A stretch of 64,000 nucleotides of DNA from Halolactibacillus alkaliphilus. GTDB lineage: Bacteria > Bacillota > Bacilli > Bacillales > Amphibacillaceae. Of this stretch, positions 25,607 to 34,254 are shown piece by piece (the stretch's first letter is position 1; every line of letters begins with the position of its first letter). The position numbers and the translations under genes were made by a program. The stretch is taken from positions 29,553-93,552 of the forward strand of contig NZ_FOWN01000007.1 of assembly GCF_900115465.1 (NCBI RefSeq). The letters run 5' to 3'. The notes under the pieces were generated by a model that saw only the letters and a list, made by a program, of their open reading frames with translations, was not told where the DNA came from and did not search any database.

Positions 25607-25699
25607 TGGCGGAGGAAGAGGGATTCGAACCCCCGCGAGCCGTGAAGCCCCTGTCGGTTTTCAAGACCGATCCCTTCAGCCGGACTTGGGTATTCCTCC
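25607..25699 (-). tRNA. tRNA-Ser (TGA)
   Basis: This class II tRNA has a long variable arm. The acceptor is GGAGGAA/TTCCTCC and the anticodon loop CTTGAAA gives TGA. The discriminator is G and CCA is encoded (25607-25609). Confidence 0.95.
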
Positions 25700-25723
25700 G
25701 AATAATAAATATTTGCATCTCAA

Positions 25724-25800
25724 TGGTGGACCCTGCAGGACTCGAACCTGCGACCGATCGGTTATGAGCCGATAGCTCTAACCAGCTGAGCTAAGGGTCC
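25724..25800 (-). tRNA. tRNA-Ile2 (CAT, expected lysidine)
   Basis: The acceptor is GGACCCT/AGGGTCC and the anticodon loop CTCATAA has anticodon CAT. The acceptor GGACC and the loop match bacterial tRNA-Ile2, whose C34 is converted to lysidine by TilS to read AUA, rather than elongator or initiator Met. CCA is encoded. Confidence 0.88.
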
Positions 25801-25804
25801 TTAA

Positions 25805-25881
25805 TGGGGCGACCGGTGGGGATCGAACCCACGAATGTCGGAACCACAATCCGATGTGTTAACCACTTCACCACGACCGCC
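25805..25881 (-). tRNA. tRNA-His (GTG)
   Basis: The anticodon loop TTGTGGT gives anticodon GTG. The extra G(-1) typical of tRNA-His is encoded and faces the C73 discriminator. CCA is encoded (25805-25807). Confidence 0.95.
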
Positions 25882-25904
25882 AAGATGCTATTTAATTGTA
25901 AATA

Positions 25905-25981
25905 TGGTAGCGGCGGAGGGAGTCGAACCCACGACCTCACGGGTATGAACCGTACGCTCTAGCCAGCTGAGCTACACCGCC
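25905..25981 (-). tRNA. tRNA-Met (CAT, elongator)
   Basis: The acceptor GGCGGTG and loop TTCATAC (anticodon CAT) match the elongator tRNA-Met of Bacillus. CCA is encoded. The T-stem is read as GTGGG/CCCTC, which leaves a T-T mismatch at the 50:64 pair; the B. subtilis gene has a G-T wobble there. Confidence 0.92.
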
Positions 25982-25985
25982 ATAT

Positions 25986-26060
25986 TGGCTCCACAGGTAA
26001 GATTCGAACTTACGACCGATCGGTTAACAGCCGATTGCTCTACCACTGAGCTACTGTGGA
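25986..26060 (-). tRNA. tRNA-Asn (GTT)
   Basis: The acceptor is TCCACAG/CTGTGGA, the anticodon loop CTGTTAA gives anticodon GTT, the discriminator is G and CCA is encoded. It is the first gene of the six-tRNA operon. Confidence 0.95.
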
Positions 26061-26065
26061 ATAAC

Positions 26066-26099
26066 AACGTCGTTTGAGTTTTTGTAACTCAGCGACGTT
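26066..26099 (-). other. Leader hairpin of the tRNA operon
   Basis: AACGTCG...CGACGTT with an inner TTGAGTT/AACTCA pair forms a strong stem-loop directly after the predicted transcription start and before tRNA-Asn. There is no T-run on the transcribed side. It may be a processing signal or a stabilising leader. Confidence 0.5.
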
Positions 26100-26103
26100 T
26101 AAT

Positions 26104-26132
26104 AATATATCATGATTCAGATTAACCGTCAA
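26104..26132 (-). promoter_or_regulatory. Promoter of the tRNA operon
   Basis: On the minus strand TTGACG (26127-26132) and TATATT (26104-26109) are separated by 17 bp and point at the tRNA cluster. No other gene lies between. Confidence 0.85.
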
Positions 26133-26176
26133 TAGTTTTAGGAAAAAATATCTTAAATTTCTTTTGTTGTCCAAAA

Positions 26177-26215
26177 AATATGGAGAACATGGGTATATCC
26201 ATGTTCTCATATCTT
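26177..26215 (-). terminator. Terminator of the Na/Pi cotransporter gene
   Basis: ATATGAGAACATGG pairs with CCATGTTCTCCATAT on the minus strand and is followed by six T. It isolates the tRNA operon promoter from upstream transcription. Confidence 0.9.
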
Positions 26216-26264
26216 TTTAAAAATACGTTTGTTTAAGATAAAGTTAACAAGTTACCTAAAAATT

Positions 26265-27911
26265 TTAATGTACTGTCTCAGGAATCTTCTCACCTAATAC
26301 ATCTTCTGCAATATTTAGAGCATGGTCACCAATACGCTCTAAGTTACTTAAAATATCAACATAAACAATACCCGATTGTCCAGAACATGCACCTTCATTT
26401 AAGCGAATAATATGTTTCTTACGGAATTTTTTCTCCAACCGGTCAATTTGATTCTCTAACTTCACAACATCAAGTGCTTTTTCACGGTCCATCTCTGAAA
26501 TGGCTTCAATTGCTTCTTGCACAATATTTTTTGTCTTATCAAACATTTCATTAAGGTCACCACGTGCGTCATCTGATATCTCGATCTTGTTCTTAATCTT
26601 ATATTCAATCAATTCTACAATATTTTCGAAATGATCACCAATACGTTCAATATCTCTAACGGAATCAATTAAAGCTGTATGCTTTTCACTGTCTAAGTCA
26701 GATAACGGTGCCGACGCTAACGCAATAAGATATTCTGTAATTTGTTGATCAAGTTTATTTAATGCATTCTCAATTTGCAACGCATTATCGGCATGTTTTT
26801 GTTCATGACTGTTCAAGAAATTAGCACTTTCTTCTAACCCCTTATAAGCGTACTCACCCATGCGAATAATTTCTTCTTTTGCTTGCTCTAAAGCAACACC
26901 TGGCGCTTGTTGAATAAAGATAGGATCCAAGTGCGTTGGCCTAAATTCAATGACAGAATCTTCTCCTGGTACAATGCGCTGAACCAACTTAGCTAATAAC
27001 GCAATGAATGGGAAGAATATAATTAAATTGGCCACGTTAAACACACCATGAGCAAAAGCAATCGACATTTTCGGCGAAAGTGAGAAAACATTCGTTAAGT
27101 ATTCGATAAACACTTGATAAAATGGTAAGAACAGCATAATTATCAGTGCACCCATCAAGTTAAATATAACGTGAGTTACGGCCGCACGACGCGCTGCAAT
27201 TGAGGCACCAATTGAAGCAATAACCGCCGTAATGGTAGTCCCAACGTTATTACCAAATAATACTGGAAGCGCAGCATCTAAACCCATCATACCCTCTTCT
27301 ACCAAGCTCTGCAAAATACCAATTGTTGCACTGGAGCTTTGAACGACGAATGTAAAGACCATACCAATAACTAATCCCAAAATGGGAACCTCGGACATTT
27401 CTACTGTTAAATCTTGAAACGCTTGTACATAACGAAGCGGATATAAACCATCGCCCATCAATTCTAAACCGAAGAATAATGCACCGAAACCAAAGGTTGC
27501 TTGACCATAGTTTTGTAGTTTTTGATTTTTAGCAAAATACATAAGCAATGCCCCAACCGAAACAATTGGAAGTGCATAGGCACCAATATCAATACCGATG
27601 ATAAAGGCCGTAACCGTTGTACCGACATTCGCCCCCATAATAACACCGATTGATTGGCGGAAAGTCATAAATCCTGCATTGACTAAACCAATAGCTAAAA
27701 CGGTTGTTCCTGTGCTTGTTTGTAATAAAATTGTAACAACAATACCTGCAAGTACACCCATCAATGGGTTACTTGTAAATTTGTCTAAAATATCTTTCAG
27801 ACGATCTCCAGCAGTTTTTTGTAACCCTTCTCCCATGTACTTAATACCGAGAAGGAAGATACCTAATCCACCAAAGAATTCAAATAACATTTGTTGAATA
27901 TTAATTTCCAC
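26265..27911 (-). CDS. Na+/phosphate cotransporter with PhoU-like C-terminal domain
   Basis: The protein has about 548 residues. The membrane part (about residues 1-300) has two inverted repeats, each with the family's QSS-type motif: ILLQTSTGTTVLAIG and FVVQSSSATIGILQS. The C-terminal cytoplasmic part (about 340-540) is all-helical and PhoU-like, with two DIERIGDHFENI / LERIGDHALNI motifs. It belongs to the NptA/YjbB Na/Pi group. GTG at 27911 follows AAGGGA and gives MEINIQQMLFEFFGG, which I prefer over the ATG at 27929. No pst operon lies in the window. Confidence 0.9.
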   Translation of the reverse strand: MEINIQQMLFEFFGGLGIFLLGIKYMGEGLQKTAGDRLKDILDKFTSNPLMGVLAGIVVTILLQTSTGTTVLAIGLVNAGFMTFRQSIGVIMGANVGTTVTAFIIGIDIGAYALPIVSVGALLMYFAKNQKLQNYGQATFGFGALFFGLELMGDGLYPLRYVQAFQDLTVEMSEVPILGLVIGMVFTFVVQSSSATIGILQSLVEEGMMGLDAALPVLFGNNVGTTITAVIASIGASIAARRAAVTHVIFNLMGALIIMLFLPFYQVFIEYLTNVFSLSPKMSIAFAHGVFNVANLIIFFPFIALLAKLVQRIVPGEDSVIEFRPTHLDPIFIQQAPGVALEQAKEEIIRMGEYAYKGLEESANFLNSHEQKHADNALQIENALNKLDQQITEYLIALASAPLSDLDSEKHTALIDSVRDIERIGDHFENIVELIEYKIKNKIEISDDARGDLNEMFDKTKNIVQEAIEAISEMDREKALDVVKLENQIDRLEKKFRKKHIIRLNEGACSGQSGIVYVDILSNLERIGDHALNIAEDVLGEKIPETVH

Positions 27912-28216
27912 GGATTTCAATCCCTTCATGACTATTATTTGTCGTTTTAAAACAATCCCTGTCCATTATCACGATTTATAAATGAAATGTAAAGATATAT
28001 CGACGAAACTTTACACTAAATTTACATTGAGAAAAAAAAGCCCTAGACTTTAGAAAGGCGCACACGTAAAAAGATTGTGGTGAAACTTATACTCATCTTA
28101 CACGACAAATATCACAAAGCATTAAGTAAAGAATAAGCTACAATGAGGAAGCCAGGCATACAGACAACTCTTTAAGCATAGAATAAACTAACACATCTCT
28201 TGGAGAGGTTTAGTTT
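27912..28216. other. Intergenic region between two divergent genes, with a hairpin over a ribosome-binding site
   Basis: AAACTAA (28185-28191) pairs with TTAGTTT (28210-28216), immediately before the ATG at 28217, and CTCT/AGAG pairs inside it. The GGAGAGG ribosome-binding site of the next gene would be hidden in this stem. The rest of the region is A/T-rich; I find no convincing gene or promoter in it. Confidence 0.4.
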
Positions 28217-28534
28217 ATGAAAGTAAATAAATTTACATTTTTACTTATTCTATTTTTTATATTTCTTCTAATAGAGGAAAACATACCAAAACAAGATGTT
28301 TTTTCTACATTACCTTACTCTTCTCAATCCGAAAACTATCAAGTGAAAATAAAATACGTATATCACATCGAAGAAATTTTAACACACCTCTATCAATTAA
28401 ACGGAACCGATTCAACCATAACTAGTCGAGGATTTGAAGATTTTATCGCATTAAATAACTTACAACACGTTAATTATGTACAAATTAATTGTTATTATTT
28501 TTTCCCAGAATATAAAAAAACCGGAAGTGATTAA
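28217..28534 (+). CDS. Small membrane-anchored or secreted protein of unknown function
   Basis: The 105-residue protein starts MKVNKFTFLLILFFIFLLIEE, one hydrophobic segment that could be a signal anchor. The remainder is hydrophilic with many Tyr and Asn (HIEEILTHLYQLNGTD). I recognise no family. GGAGAGG precedes the ATG within a hairpin. It stands alone and converges on the lytic transglycosylase gene. Confidence 0.6.
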   Translation: MKVNKFTFLLILFFIFLLIEENIPKQDVFSTLPYSSQSENYQVKIKYVYHIEEILTHLYQLNGTDSTITSRGFEDFIALNNLQHVNYVQINCYYFFPEYKKTGSD

Positions 28535-28542
28535 CTTCCGGT
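28516..28542. terminator. Terminator between convergent genes
   Basis: AACCGGAAGT pairs with ACTTCCGGTT (with one shifted base) around a short loop at the end of the small membrane-protein gene; an A/T-rich tail follows. Confidence 0.65.
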
Positions 28543-28566
28543 AACGACAAAAAATGATTTATTTTT

Positions 28567-29256
28567 TTAGTTCATTGCGACAGCATCATGTTGCTTTGCT
28601 TTATTCTGAATGATTGTCGCATATTGACTTCTAGCGTTCCCATTCACTCGTTTATAATTTTCCATCCCCGTCATACCTCGATGATATGCCGTCAACGCTT
28701 CATCCCAGCGCTGATACTTATCATATAAGTAATCTAAATATACAACTGACAACTTCATGGAATAGTAAGGATCGAACAACATTGATTTCTCGTAATCAAG
28801 ACCAGCCATCTCTGCAATCCACGGCGCCGTATTCTCCATGAATTGTGCCATACCATAAGCATAACCATAAATCGTTTCTGGACCAACTGTATCTGGGGAA
28901 AAAGTATGCCCTGTTTCCACTTTAAGTAATTCATATACAATGAAGGGATCAATACCATACGTTCTCGCTTCTTTAATCATGTATATAGCCCAACTTTTTT
29001 TAAATCGCCCTTCACTATCTTCTACCATTCTTAAAGCATCTTCTTCAATTTGCTTCCATACAAGAGATTGAACATCTGATGTATCTTTTTCATTGACAAG
29101 GTTCTCGCTGTCTATCGGTTTTATAGATTTATCCGAAGCGATGAGAACATCTCCTTCTGCCAATACTATTTGCTCGTTGTTATTTAGTAAGCTCACATTA
29201 GATAATAGGATAATAAATATAAGAGCACTTACTAAAAATACGTAGCGTTTTGTCAT
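28567..29256 (-). CDS. Lytic transglycosylase-like (SLT domain) exported protein
   Basis: The protein has about 229 residues. It has an N-terminal signal or anchor segment (RYVFLVSALIFIILLSNVSLL) and a C-terminal SLT/lysozyme-like domain with catalytic Glu in ELLKVETGHTFS, then YGMAQFMENTAPW and LTAYHRG, the usual motif order. It probably cleaves peptidoglycan outside the membrane. The ATG at 29256 follows GGAAGAAA; the frame extends 24 codons upstream without a signal-like start. It is monocistronic and divergent from yqfT. Confidence 0.85.
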   Translation of the reverse strand: MTKRYVFLVSALIFIILLSNVSLLNNNEQIVLAEGDVLIASDKSIKPIDSENLVNEKDTSDVQSLVWKQIEEDALRMVEDSEGRFKKSWAIYMIKEARTYGIDPFIVYELLKVETGHTFSPDTVGPETIYGYAYGMAQFMENTAPWIAEMAGLDYEKSMLFDPYYSMKLSVVYLDYLYDKYQRWDEALTAYHRGMTGMENYKRVNGNARSQYATIIQNKAKQHDAVAMN

Positions 29257-29431
29257 AAATTTCTTCCTTTCCGTATGTCTGTTGACAATACAAGTCGTTA
29301 TATTACACCAATTAAATTTGGTTTGCAACTTTAAAGGGTTATGACATACAGATATAGTAAATATTCGGAACTTTATGTTTTAAAATGTATTTAAATACTA
29401 ATAAAAAGTTAAAAATAGGAGGTTCATTTGT

Positions 29432-29710
29432 ATGCAAAAATCATTAAAAACCTTGATATTGAAGCGGTTTCAAACACTATCGCTTGACGACATTATTACC
29501 TTCGCGAATAAACATGATTTGCCAGAAACAAAACGACATGCAACTAAAATTCTGCATATTAGCCATTCATTAGACCCTTTTAAACAAGATGATCTTATAC
29601 TTTTTTTCAATCAACTGTTAACTTTCTTACCCAAAAAAGAAGTAACTTATCTACATCAATATTTAATAACTACTATAAACAAATATGACTTAATTACTCT
29701 GTTTGATTAA
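29432..29710 (+). CDS. yqfT: YqfT-like protein (DUF2624)
   Basis: The 92-residue helical protein has LTLSLDDIITFANKHDLPETKRHATKI-type heptads and an HSLDPFKQDD block that matches the DUF2624 family (compare the DPFD stretch in YqfT). AGGAGG precedes the ATG. In B. subtilis yqfT neighbours nfo (yqfS), as here, but a TnpB element has entered between them. Function unknown. Confidence 0.75.
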   Translation: MQKSLKTLILKRFQTLSLDDIITFANKHDLPETKRHATKILHISHSLDPFKQDDLILFFNQLLTFLPKKEVTYLHQYLITTINKYDLITLFD

Positions 29711-29720
29711 ATCTATTTAT

Positions 29721-29772
29721 CGTCTTAGAGCGAGAAGACACCTTCCTCACGTGAGTTAGCACGAGGCGGGTG
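29721..29772 (+). repeat. TnpB right-end-like hairpin module, copy 1
   Basis: CACC...GGTG and CCTC...GAGG form a nested hairpin after GTCTTAGAGCGAGAAGA. The first 30 or so bases match the module at 38,914-38,980. It lies immediately after yqfT and before the decayed tnpB. It may be the left boundary of the element or a separate mini-copy. Confidence 0.5.
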
Positions 29773-29879
29773 ATGAATCGCTTCTTTTTGAATATTTTAG
29801 AAGTAGCAAATGTATATTCTTCACGGTATAATTATAGCAATAATAGTGACCACCTGAAAACAAAGGGAGGATGGGTATC

Positions 29880-30690
29880 ATGAGCGTGAAGGTCATTTTT
29901 TCAAATCGCTTATATAAGCATAAAATCGACTCTGATTTTGTTATGTCCATAGATCACACCCTCCGGGTGTTTAATCAAGCTAAGCATTTTCGCTATCAAG
30001 CGAAGGTCCGTGAGCTTAGGGGTTTGAAAGAGAAAAGTTCCGTCTCCATCCATCAACGGTTAAAGCAACGTTACGGATGAAATACTTATTATGCGACCAG
30101 TGCTGTTCAACAACTCTTTTTGCTTGTATCCGCGCAAAAAGAGTTGAAGAAAGTTTACATGCGGAATAAAAAAGAACAAATCAACGCCGTTAAAAGAAAA
30201 ATAAAAGCGACAAAGGCGCCTTTTTTGTTGTGACATATAAGCGTGACACCCGCTTATTTTACTGCGCCTATGATTTTGAACATCAACACCTTGACGTTCA
30301 AATCAAACACCTAAAGTCTCACCCGCGTCCGGTTAACACAAAAGACGTATCACTCTCATCCTGAGCGTTGGCAGAAAGATTGGGCAGCCGCTTATGTCAT
30401 TGCCCGTCGGCAATGGGCTTTAAAGAAAAACTCCCAGCGATGTTGTATTCACTTGTTCCGGAGCAAAAACAAGATCTACATCATTGGGCCGGGTGGGCGT
30501 ATATGACGCGTAACCTGTCTTTTGTTAGAACCCATGGGTTCTAACAAAAGACAGAACAATTCGACCAAAGCAAGTTGTGTTCTTGGGACACACTATTTCC
30601 TCAACATGCTTTAACAGATGTTGAGAAAATAGGTTTGAGGCGGTTGGAGAGAAGAAAAACCTATGCTTAGTTGAACGAGCATGGGTCCCC
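29880..30690 (+). pseudogene. Degenerate TnpB (IS200/IS605-type) gene
   Basis: The frame starts well, MSVKVIFSNRLYKHKIDSDFV, after a GGGAGG ribosome-binding site, but stops after 66 codons. TnpB-like pieces (for example KELKKVYMRNKKEQINAVKRKIKATKAP) continue in shifted frames with several stops up to about 30,690. The Zn-finger and RuvC motifs are no longer readable as one frame. The gene is dead, but the right-end structure after it is preserved. The rest of 29,711-30,840 holds no other gene. Confidence 0.75.
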
Positions 30691-30702
30691 TTTAGGGTGT
30701 CC

Positions 30703-30765
30703 TTATGACATCCCCTTCCTCAAATATTCGTGAGAATGTTAGGTGGGTAGTTCAATACTAAGGTG
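30703..30765 (+). repeat. TnpB right-end / omega-RNA-like hairpin module, copy 2
   Basis: CCCTTCCTCAAATATTC and GAATGTTAGGTGGG pair, and the module ends TAGTTCAAT. It directly follows the dead tnpB, as the right end and omega-RNA scaffold do in IS605-type elements. The same sequence occurs with small changes at 38,914-38,980. Confidence 0.6.
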
Positions 30766-30796
30766 GCTAAAAGAAAATACACGTTATTTTACCTAA

Positions 30797-30837
30797 AAGA
30801 ACACAAACTGATATTTATCATATCAGTTTGTGTTCTT
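30797..30837 (-). terminator. Terminator of nfo
   Basis: A perfect 17-bp inverted repeat (30797-30813 with 30821-30837) has a 7-nt loop, directly after the nfo stop codon. Confidence 0.9.
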
Positions 30838-30840
30838 AGT

Positions 30841-31734
30841 TTATTGCTGTAAAATCTTTGATTTTAAGTCAGGATCAAATTTTTTCGCTCGAAACATTTC
30901 GATTTCGAATTTATAAGGTGGTTTTTTATTCTTCTTGTCCTCACCAACATAAGGCGTTTCAAGAATTTTAGGAACATCTCTGAATACATCATGGTGGACA
31001 ATATAGTTTAAAGCCTCAAATCCTATGTGACCAAACCCAATATTTTCATGACGGTCTTTATGTGCACCAACAGTGTTTTTACTATCATTAACGTGAACCA
31101 CTTTAATACGATCAAGTCCCACAATGCGATCAAATTCTTCTAATACACCATCAAAATCGTTGACAATATCATAGCCAGCATCATGAACGTGGCATGTATC
31201 AAAACATACAGACAAATGTTCATTGTGTGTGACACCCTCAATAATACGCGCAATTTCTTCAAAGTTTCTCCCAATCTCCGTACCTTTTCCTGCCATCGTT
31301 TCCAATGCAATCTGTACTTCTTGATTCTTTCTGAGTGCTTCATTAAGCCCTTCAACGATACGCTTGATGCCCGCATCAGTTCCGGCCCCTACATGAGCAC
31401 CTGGATGCAATACAATTTGTTTAGCTGAAAGGGCTGCTGTCCGCTCCATTTCACTTTGGATAAAATCAACACCAAGTTCGAATGTCTCCGGTTTGGTCGT
31501 ATTGCCCAAATTGATAATATAAGGAGCATGAACAATTAAATCTTCAATGCCGTGTGCCTGCATATGTTTTAAACCTTGCTCTATATTTAATTCATCAATG
31601 GCTTTCCGACGTGTATTTTGTGGTGCACCAGTATATATCATCATCGCTGTAGATTTATAACTCGTCGCTTCTTCACTTGAGCCAAGCAACATCTTTTTCC
31701 CACTCATTGAAACATGTGAGCCTAATTTCAACAT
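30841..31734 (-). CDS. nfo: Endonuclease IV (AP endonuclease)
   Basis: The protein has about 297 residues and a TIM-barrel AP-endonuclease fold. Metal-ligand blocks are visible: [53 protein letters not shown] and [10 protein letters not shown]. It cleaves abasic sites in base-excision repair and matters for spore DNA repair in B. subtilis. The ATG at 31734 gives [15 protein letters not shown], the family N-terminus, and follows AGGGTGAT. Its ribosome-binding site lies in the end of cshB. Confidence 0.96.
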   Translation of the reverse strand: MLKLGSHVSMSGKKMLLGSSEEATSYKSTAMMIYTGAPQNTRRKAIDELNIEQGLKHMQAHGIEDLIVHAPYIINLGNTTKPETFELGVDFIQSEMERTAALSAKQIVLHPGAHVGAGTDAGIKRIVEGLNEALRKNQEVQIALETMAGKGTEIGRNFEEIARIIEGVTHNEHLSVCFDTCHVHDAGYDIVNDFDGVLEEFDRIVGLDRIKVVHVNDSKNTVGAHKDRHENIGFGHIGFEALNYIVHHDVFRDVPKILETPYVGEDKKNKKPPYKFEIEMFRAKKFDPDLKSKILQQ

Positions 31735-31745
31735 ATCGATCACCC

Positions 31746-33053
31746 TCATTTGTTTTTATTACGGTTTAATTGCTGTTTGATTCTCTGTTGTTGGCGTTTC
31801 ATTTTTTTCTTATAGCCTGGTTTAACTTTATCAGGTTTTCTAACCCTTAACCACGCTTCACGGTCTGAGTCATGTCCATCTTTTTTACGACGCGTCCGCT
31901 CATCCCACGGCTTGATTTCACGCCATTCGCCGTTAACTATATCATACGTTGTGAAGTCAATTTTTCTTGAGGTTAATTTATTTAAAAGAGCGTAGTCATC
32001 CTCATGATAAATATTAATTGCCGTTCCTTCCATTCCTGCCCGAGCAGTACGTCCGATACGGTGGATATAAAACTCTTCTTCCTTTGGAAGTTGAGCATTA
32101 ATAACATGACTAATACCTTTAATATCGATTCCACGCGCTGCTAAGTCTGTTGCGACAATATACTGATATTTTAAGGCTTGAATATCTTTTAGTACACGCT
32201 TACGTTCCCGTGAAGGTAAACCACCATGAATCATCCCAGCATTTATTCCTTTATCAAGCAAAGAATTATGCAATTTATTTGCTTCATCTTTATTATTAGT
32301 AAAAATGATCGCTAAATAAGGGTTAATTGCTAGCGTAATATCACTAATTACATCTGCTAATTTCCGGTGGCGTAATGGTATCAAACGGTGTTCAATTTTC
32401 TCTGGTGCAAAATGATCCTTAATATGCACGTGAGTAGGGTTTTGCAAATATTTCTTTAAGAACGGTTGCAAACGCTCCGGTATAGTGGCCGAAAAAACAG
32501 CCAATTGAATCCCTTGATTCGCCTTTGTTAACATTTGATCGATTTCATTAATCAACCCTAAATCAAGCATCAAATCTGCTTCATCTACCACTAAACTAGT
32601 AGCCGAATACAAATCAACGGCTCCTACATTAACTAAATCTAATAGACGCCCTGGTGTTGCTACAATAATATGCGGTTGTTCCTTTAACTTCTCAATTGAG
32701 CGCTTTTTATCTGTACCCCCGATAAACAACTTCGCTTGAATGACATCTTTATTGCCAGATAATTCAATGATTTTTTTTACTTCTTCATGTATCTGAGTAG
32801 CTAATTCACGTGTGGGTGATGTCACCACAAATTGAACTTCTCTTTTTTCTAAATTTATTCTATTAAATAACGGGAGTAAAAAGGCATGTGTTTTTCCTGA
32901 TCCTGTATGTGACTGACCGATCACGCTTTCTCCTCTTAACATGGCTGGTATAACTTTTTGCTGGATGGGGGTTGGTGTTTTGAAACCTAACCCATCAATG
33001 ACCTCGTGAATCCATGGTTTTAATGCATATTCCTTAAATAAATGATTTTCCAT
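31746..33053 (-). CDS. cshB: DEAD-box RNA helicase CshB
   Basis: The protein has about 435 residues and all DEAD-box motifs: Q motif TPIQQKVIP, motif [11 protein letters not shown], Ia [38 protein letters not shown] and [12 protein letters not shown]. It ends in a very basic tail ([25 protein letters not shown]). AAAGGAG decides the ATG at 33053. It lies upstream of nfo as in B. subtilis, where CshB takes part in ribosome assembly and cold adaptation. Confidence 0.95.
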   Translation of the reverse strand: MENHLFKEYALKPWIHEVIDGLGFKTPTPIQQKVIPAMLRGESVIGQSHTGSGKTHAFLLPLFNRINLEKREVQFVVTSPTRELATQIHEEVKKIIELSGNKDVIQAKLFIGGTDKKRSIEKLKEQPHIIVATPGRLLDLVNVGAVDLYSATSLVVDEADLMLDLGLINEIDQMLTKANQGIQLAVFSATIPERLQPFLKKYLQNPTHVHIKDHFAPEKIEHRLIPLRHRKLADVISDITLAINPYLAIIFTNNKDEANKLHNSLLDKGINAGMIHGGLPSRERKRVLKDIQALKYQYIVATDLAARGIDIKGISHVINAQLPKEEEFYIHRIGRTARAGMEGTAINIYHEDDYALLNKLTSRKIDFTTYDIVNGEWREIKPWDERTRRKKDGHDSDREAWLRVRKPDKVKPGYKKKMKRQQQRIKQQLNRNKNK

Positions 33054-33132
33054 AATATTCTCCTTTTTTAAAAGCAACACGTGACGTTTTAAATGCTTCT
33101 CAAGTATAACGCAGTTTTTAGTATGTGCCTAG

Positions 33133-34254
33133 TTAACGATAACTGAACGGATTCGTATTAATTGAAGATATATCTACAATTATGTCTCGATTGATTCTCA
33201 TTAAAATTTCCCTACAAATAGATTGCACATCCTCTTTCATGACTGCTTCTAAATAATGGCCAGCGTCAATAATATTAAGCCCTAACTGTTCAGCATCTTG
33301 TGCAGGGTGAAATGTCACATCACCCGTAATATACACATCGGCTTTTTTATCAATCGCATCAAAAGAGAATTTTTCTCCACTACCACCTAACACCGCTACG
33401 CGTTTGATTATTTTACTGTCCTGCCCGACGACACGAACACCTTCTAAGTTAAACGTAGCTTTCACCTGTTGAACAAATGATTCAAAAGTTACCGGTTTAG
33501 GTAAGTCGCCAATCCGACCGATTCCTTGAACTTGCCCCTCATTGAGTAGTGGCACTAAGTCATATGCCGGCGACTCATAAGGATGAAATTCTTTAATTAT
33601 ATTACACGCTAATGCTATTTGGTCTTCATCGATTAGATAAGCTAACTTCACTTCTTCAACTGATTCACGCACATTAATAGAACCGATAAAAGGGTGTGCT
33701 TTCTCTGTTGGTAAGAAATTACTTCTCCCTAAAGTTTCAAACATACAAGCTTCATAAGAGCCTAGCGTGCCTATGCCAGATGCTATTAATGCTTCATCAA
33801 GTGCTTGTTTATGGGTCAGTGGCACATAAACAAGCAACTTCACGCGTTTTAATGTGGATTCTGTGACTAATGTGTCTATGTTTGTTAAGTGCAATCGACG
33901 CGCTAATTGATCATTCATACCGCCTTCTAGACGATCATAATTTGTGTGAGCAGAATATATGACGATATCATTTAAAAAACACTTTTTAACTATTTTTCCT
34001 CTTGTAGTTGAAGCATCAATTCTTTTCATAGGCTTAAACATGATTGGGTGGTGGCTAATGATCAGGTTTGCCCCCAAAGCTATCGCTTCATCAATCACTG
34101 CCTCATTGATATCAAGTGTTGTCATAATACCCTTTAAAGGTATTGATGAATCGCCAATTTGCAAGCCTACATTGTCCCAATCATAAGCTAAATGCGTTGG
34201 CACATCTGATTCAAACTGTTTTAGAAAATCTTTAATCTGTAATTGTGTCGTCAT
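33133..34254 (-). CDS. yqfO: NIF3-family dinuclear metal protein YqfO
   Basis: The 373-residue protein is the long form of the NIF3 family with a middle PII-like insertion. Metal-binding His/Asp blocks are LIISHHPIMFKPM, YSAHTNYDRLEGGMND, and VLGGSGEKF...ITGDVTFHPAQDAEQLGLNIIDAGHYLEA near the C-terminus. It is often annotated as GTP cyclohydrolase I type 2, but that activity is not established for YqfO. The ATG overlaps the end of trmK by 23 bp. Confidence 0.92.
   Translation of the reverse strand: MTTQLQIKDFLKQFESDVPTHLAYDWDNVGLQIGDSSIPLKGIMTTLDINEAVIDEAIALGANLIISHHPIMFKPMKRIDASTTRGKIVKKCFLNDIVIYSAHTNYDRLEGGMNDQLARRLHLTNIDTLVTESTLKRVKLLVYVPLTHKQALDEALIASGIGTLGSYEACMFETLGRSNFLPTEKAHPFIGSINVRESVEEVKLAYLIDEDQIALACNIIKEFHPYESPAYDLVPLLNEGQVQGIGRIGDLPKPVTFESFVQQVKATFNLEGVRVVGQDSKIIKRVAVLGGSGEKFSFDAIDKKADVYITGDVTFHPAQDAEQLGLNIIDAGHYLEAVMKEDVQSICREILMRINRDIIVDISSINTNPFSYR

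Noticed and set aside
25498..25767. 89-codon + strand frame across the tRNA genes
   Set aside because: It is the antisense of tRNA-Phe, tRNA-Ser and part of tRNA-Ile, so it is a shadow.
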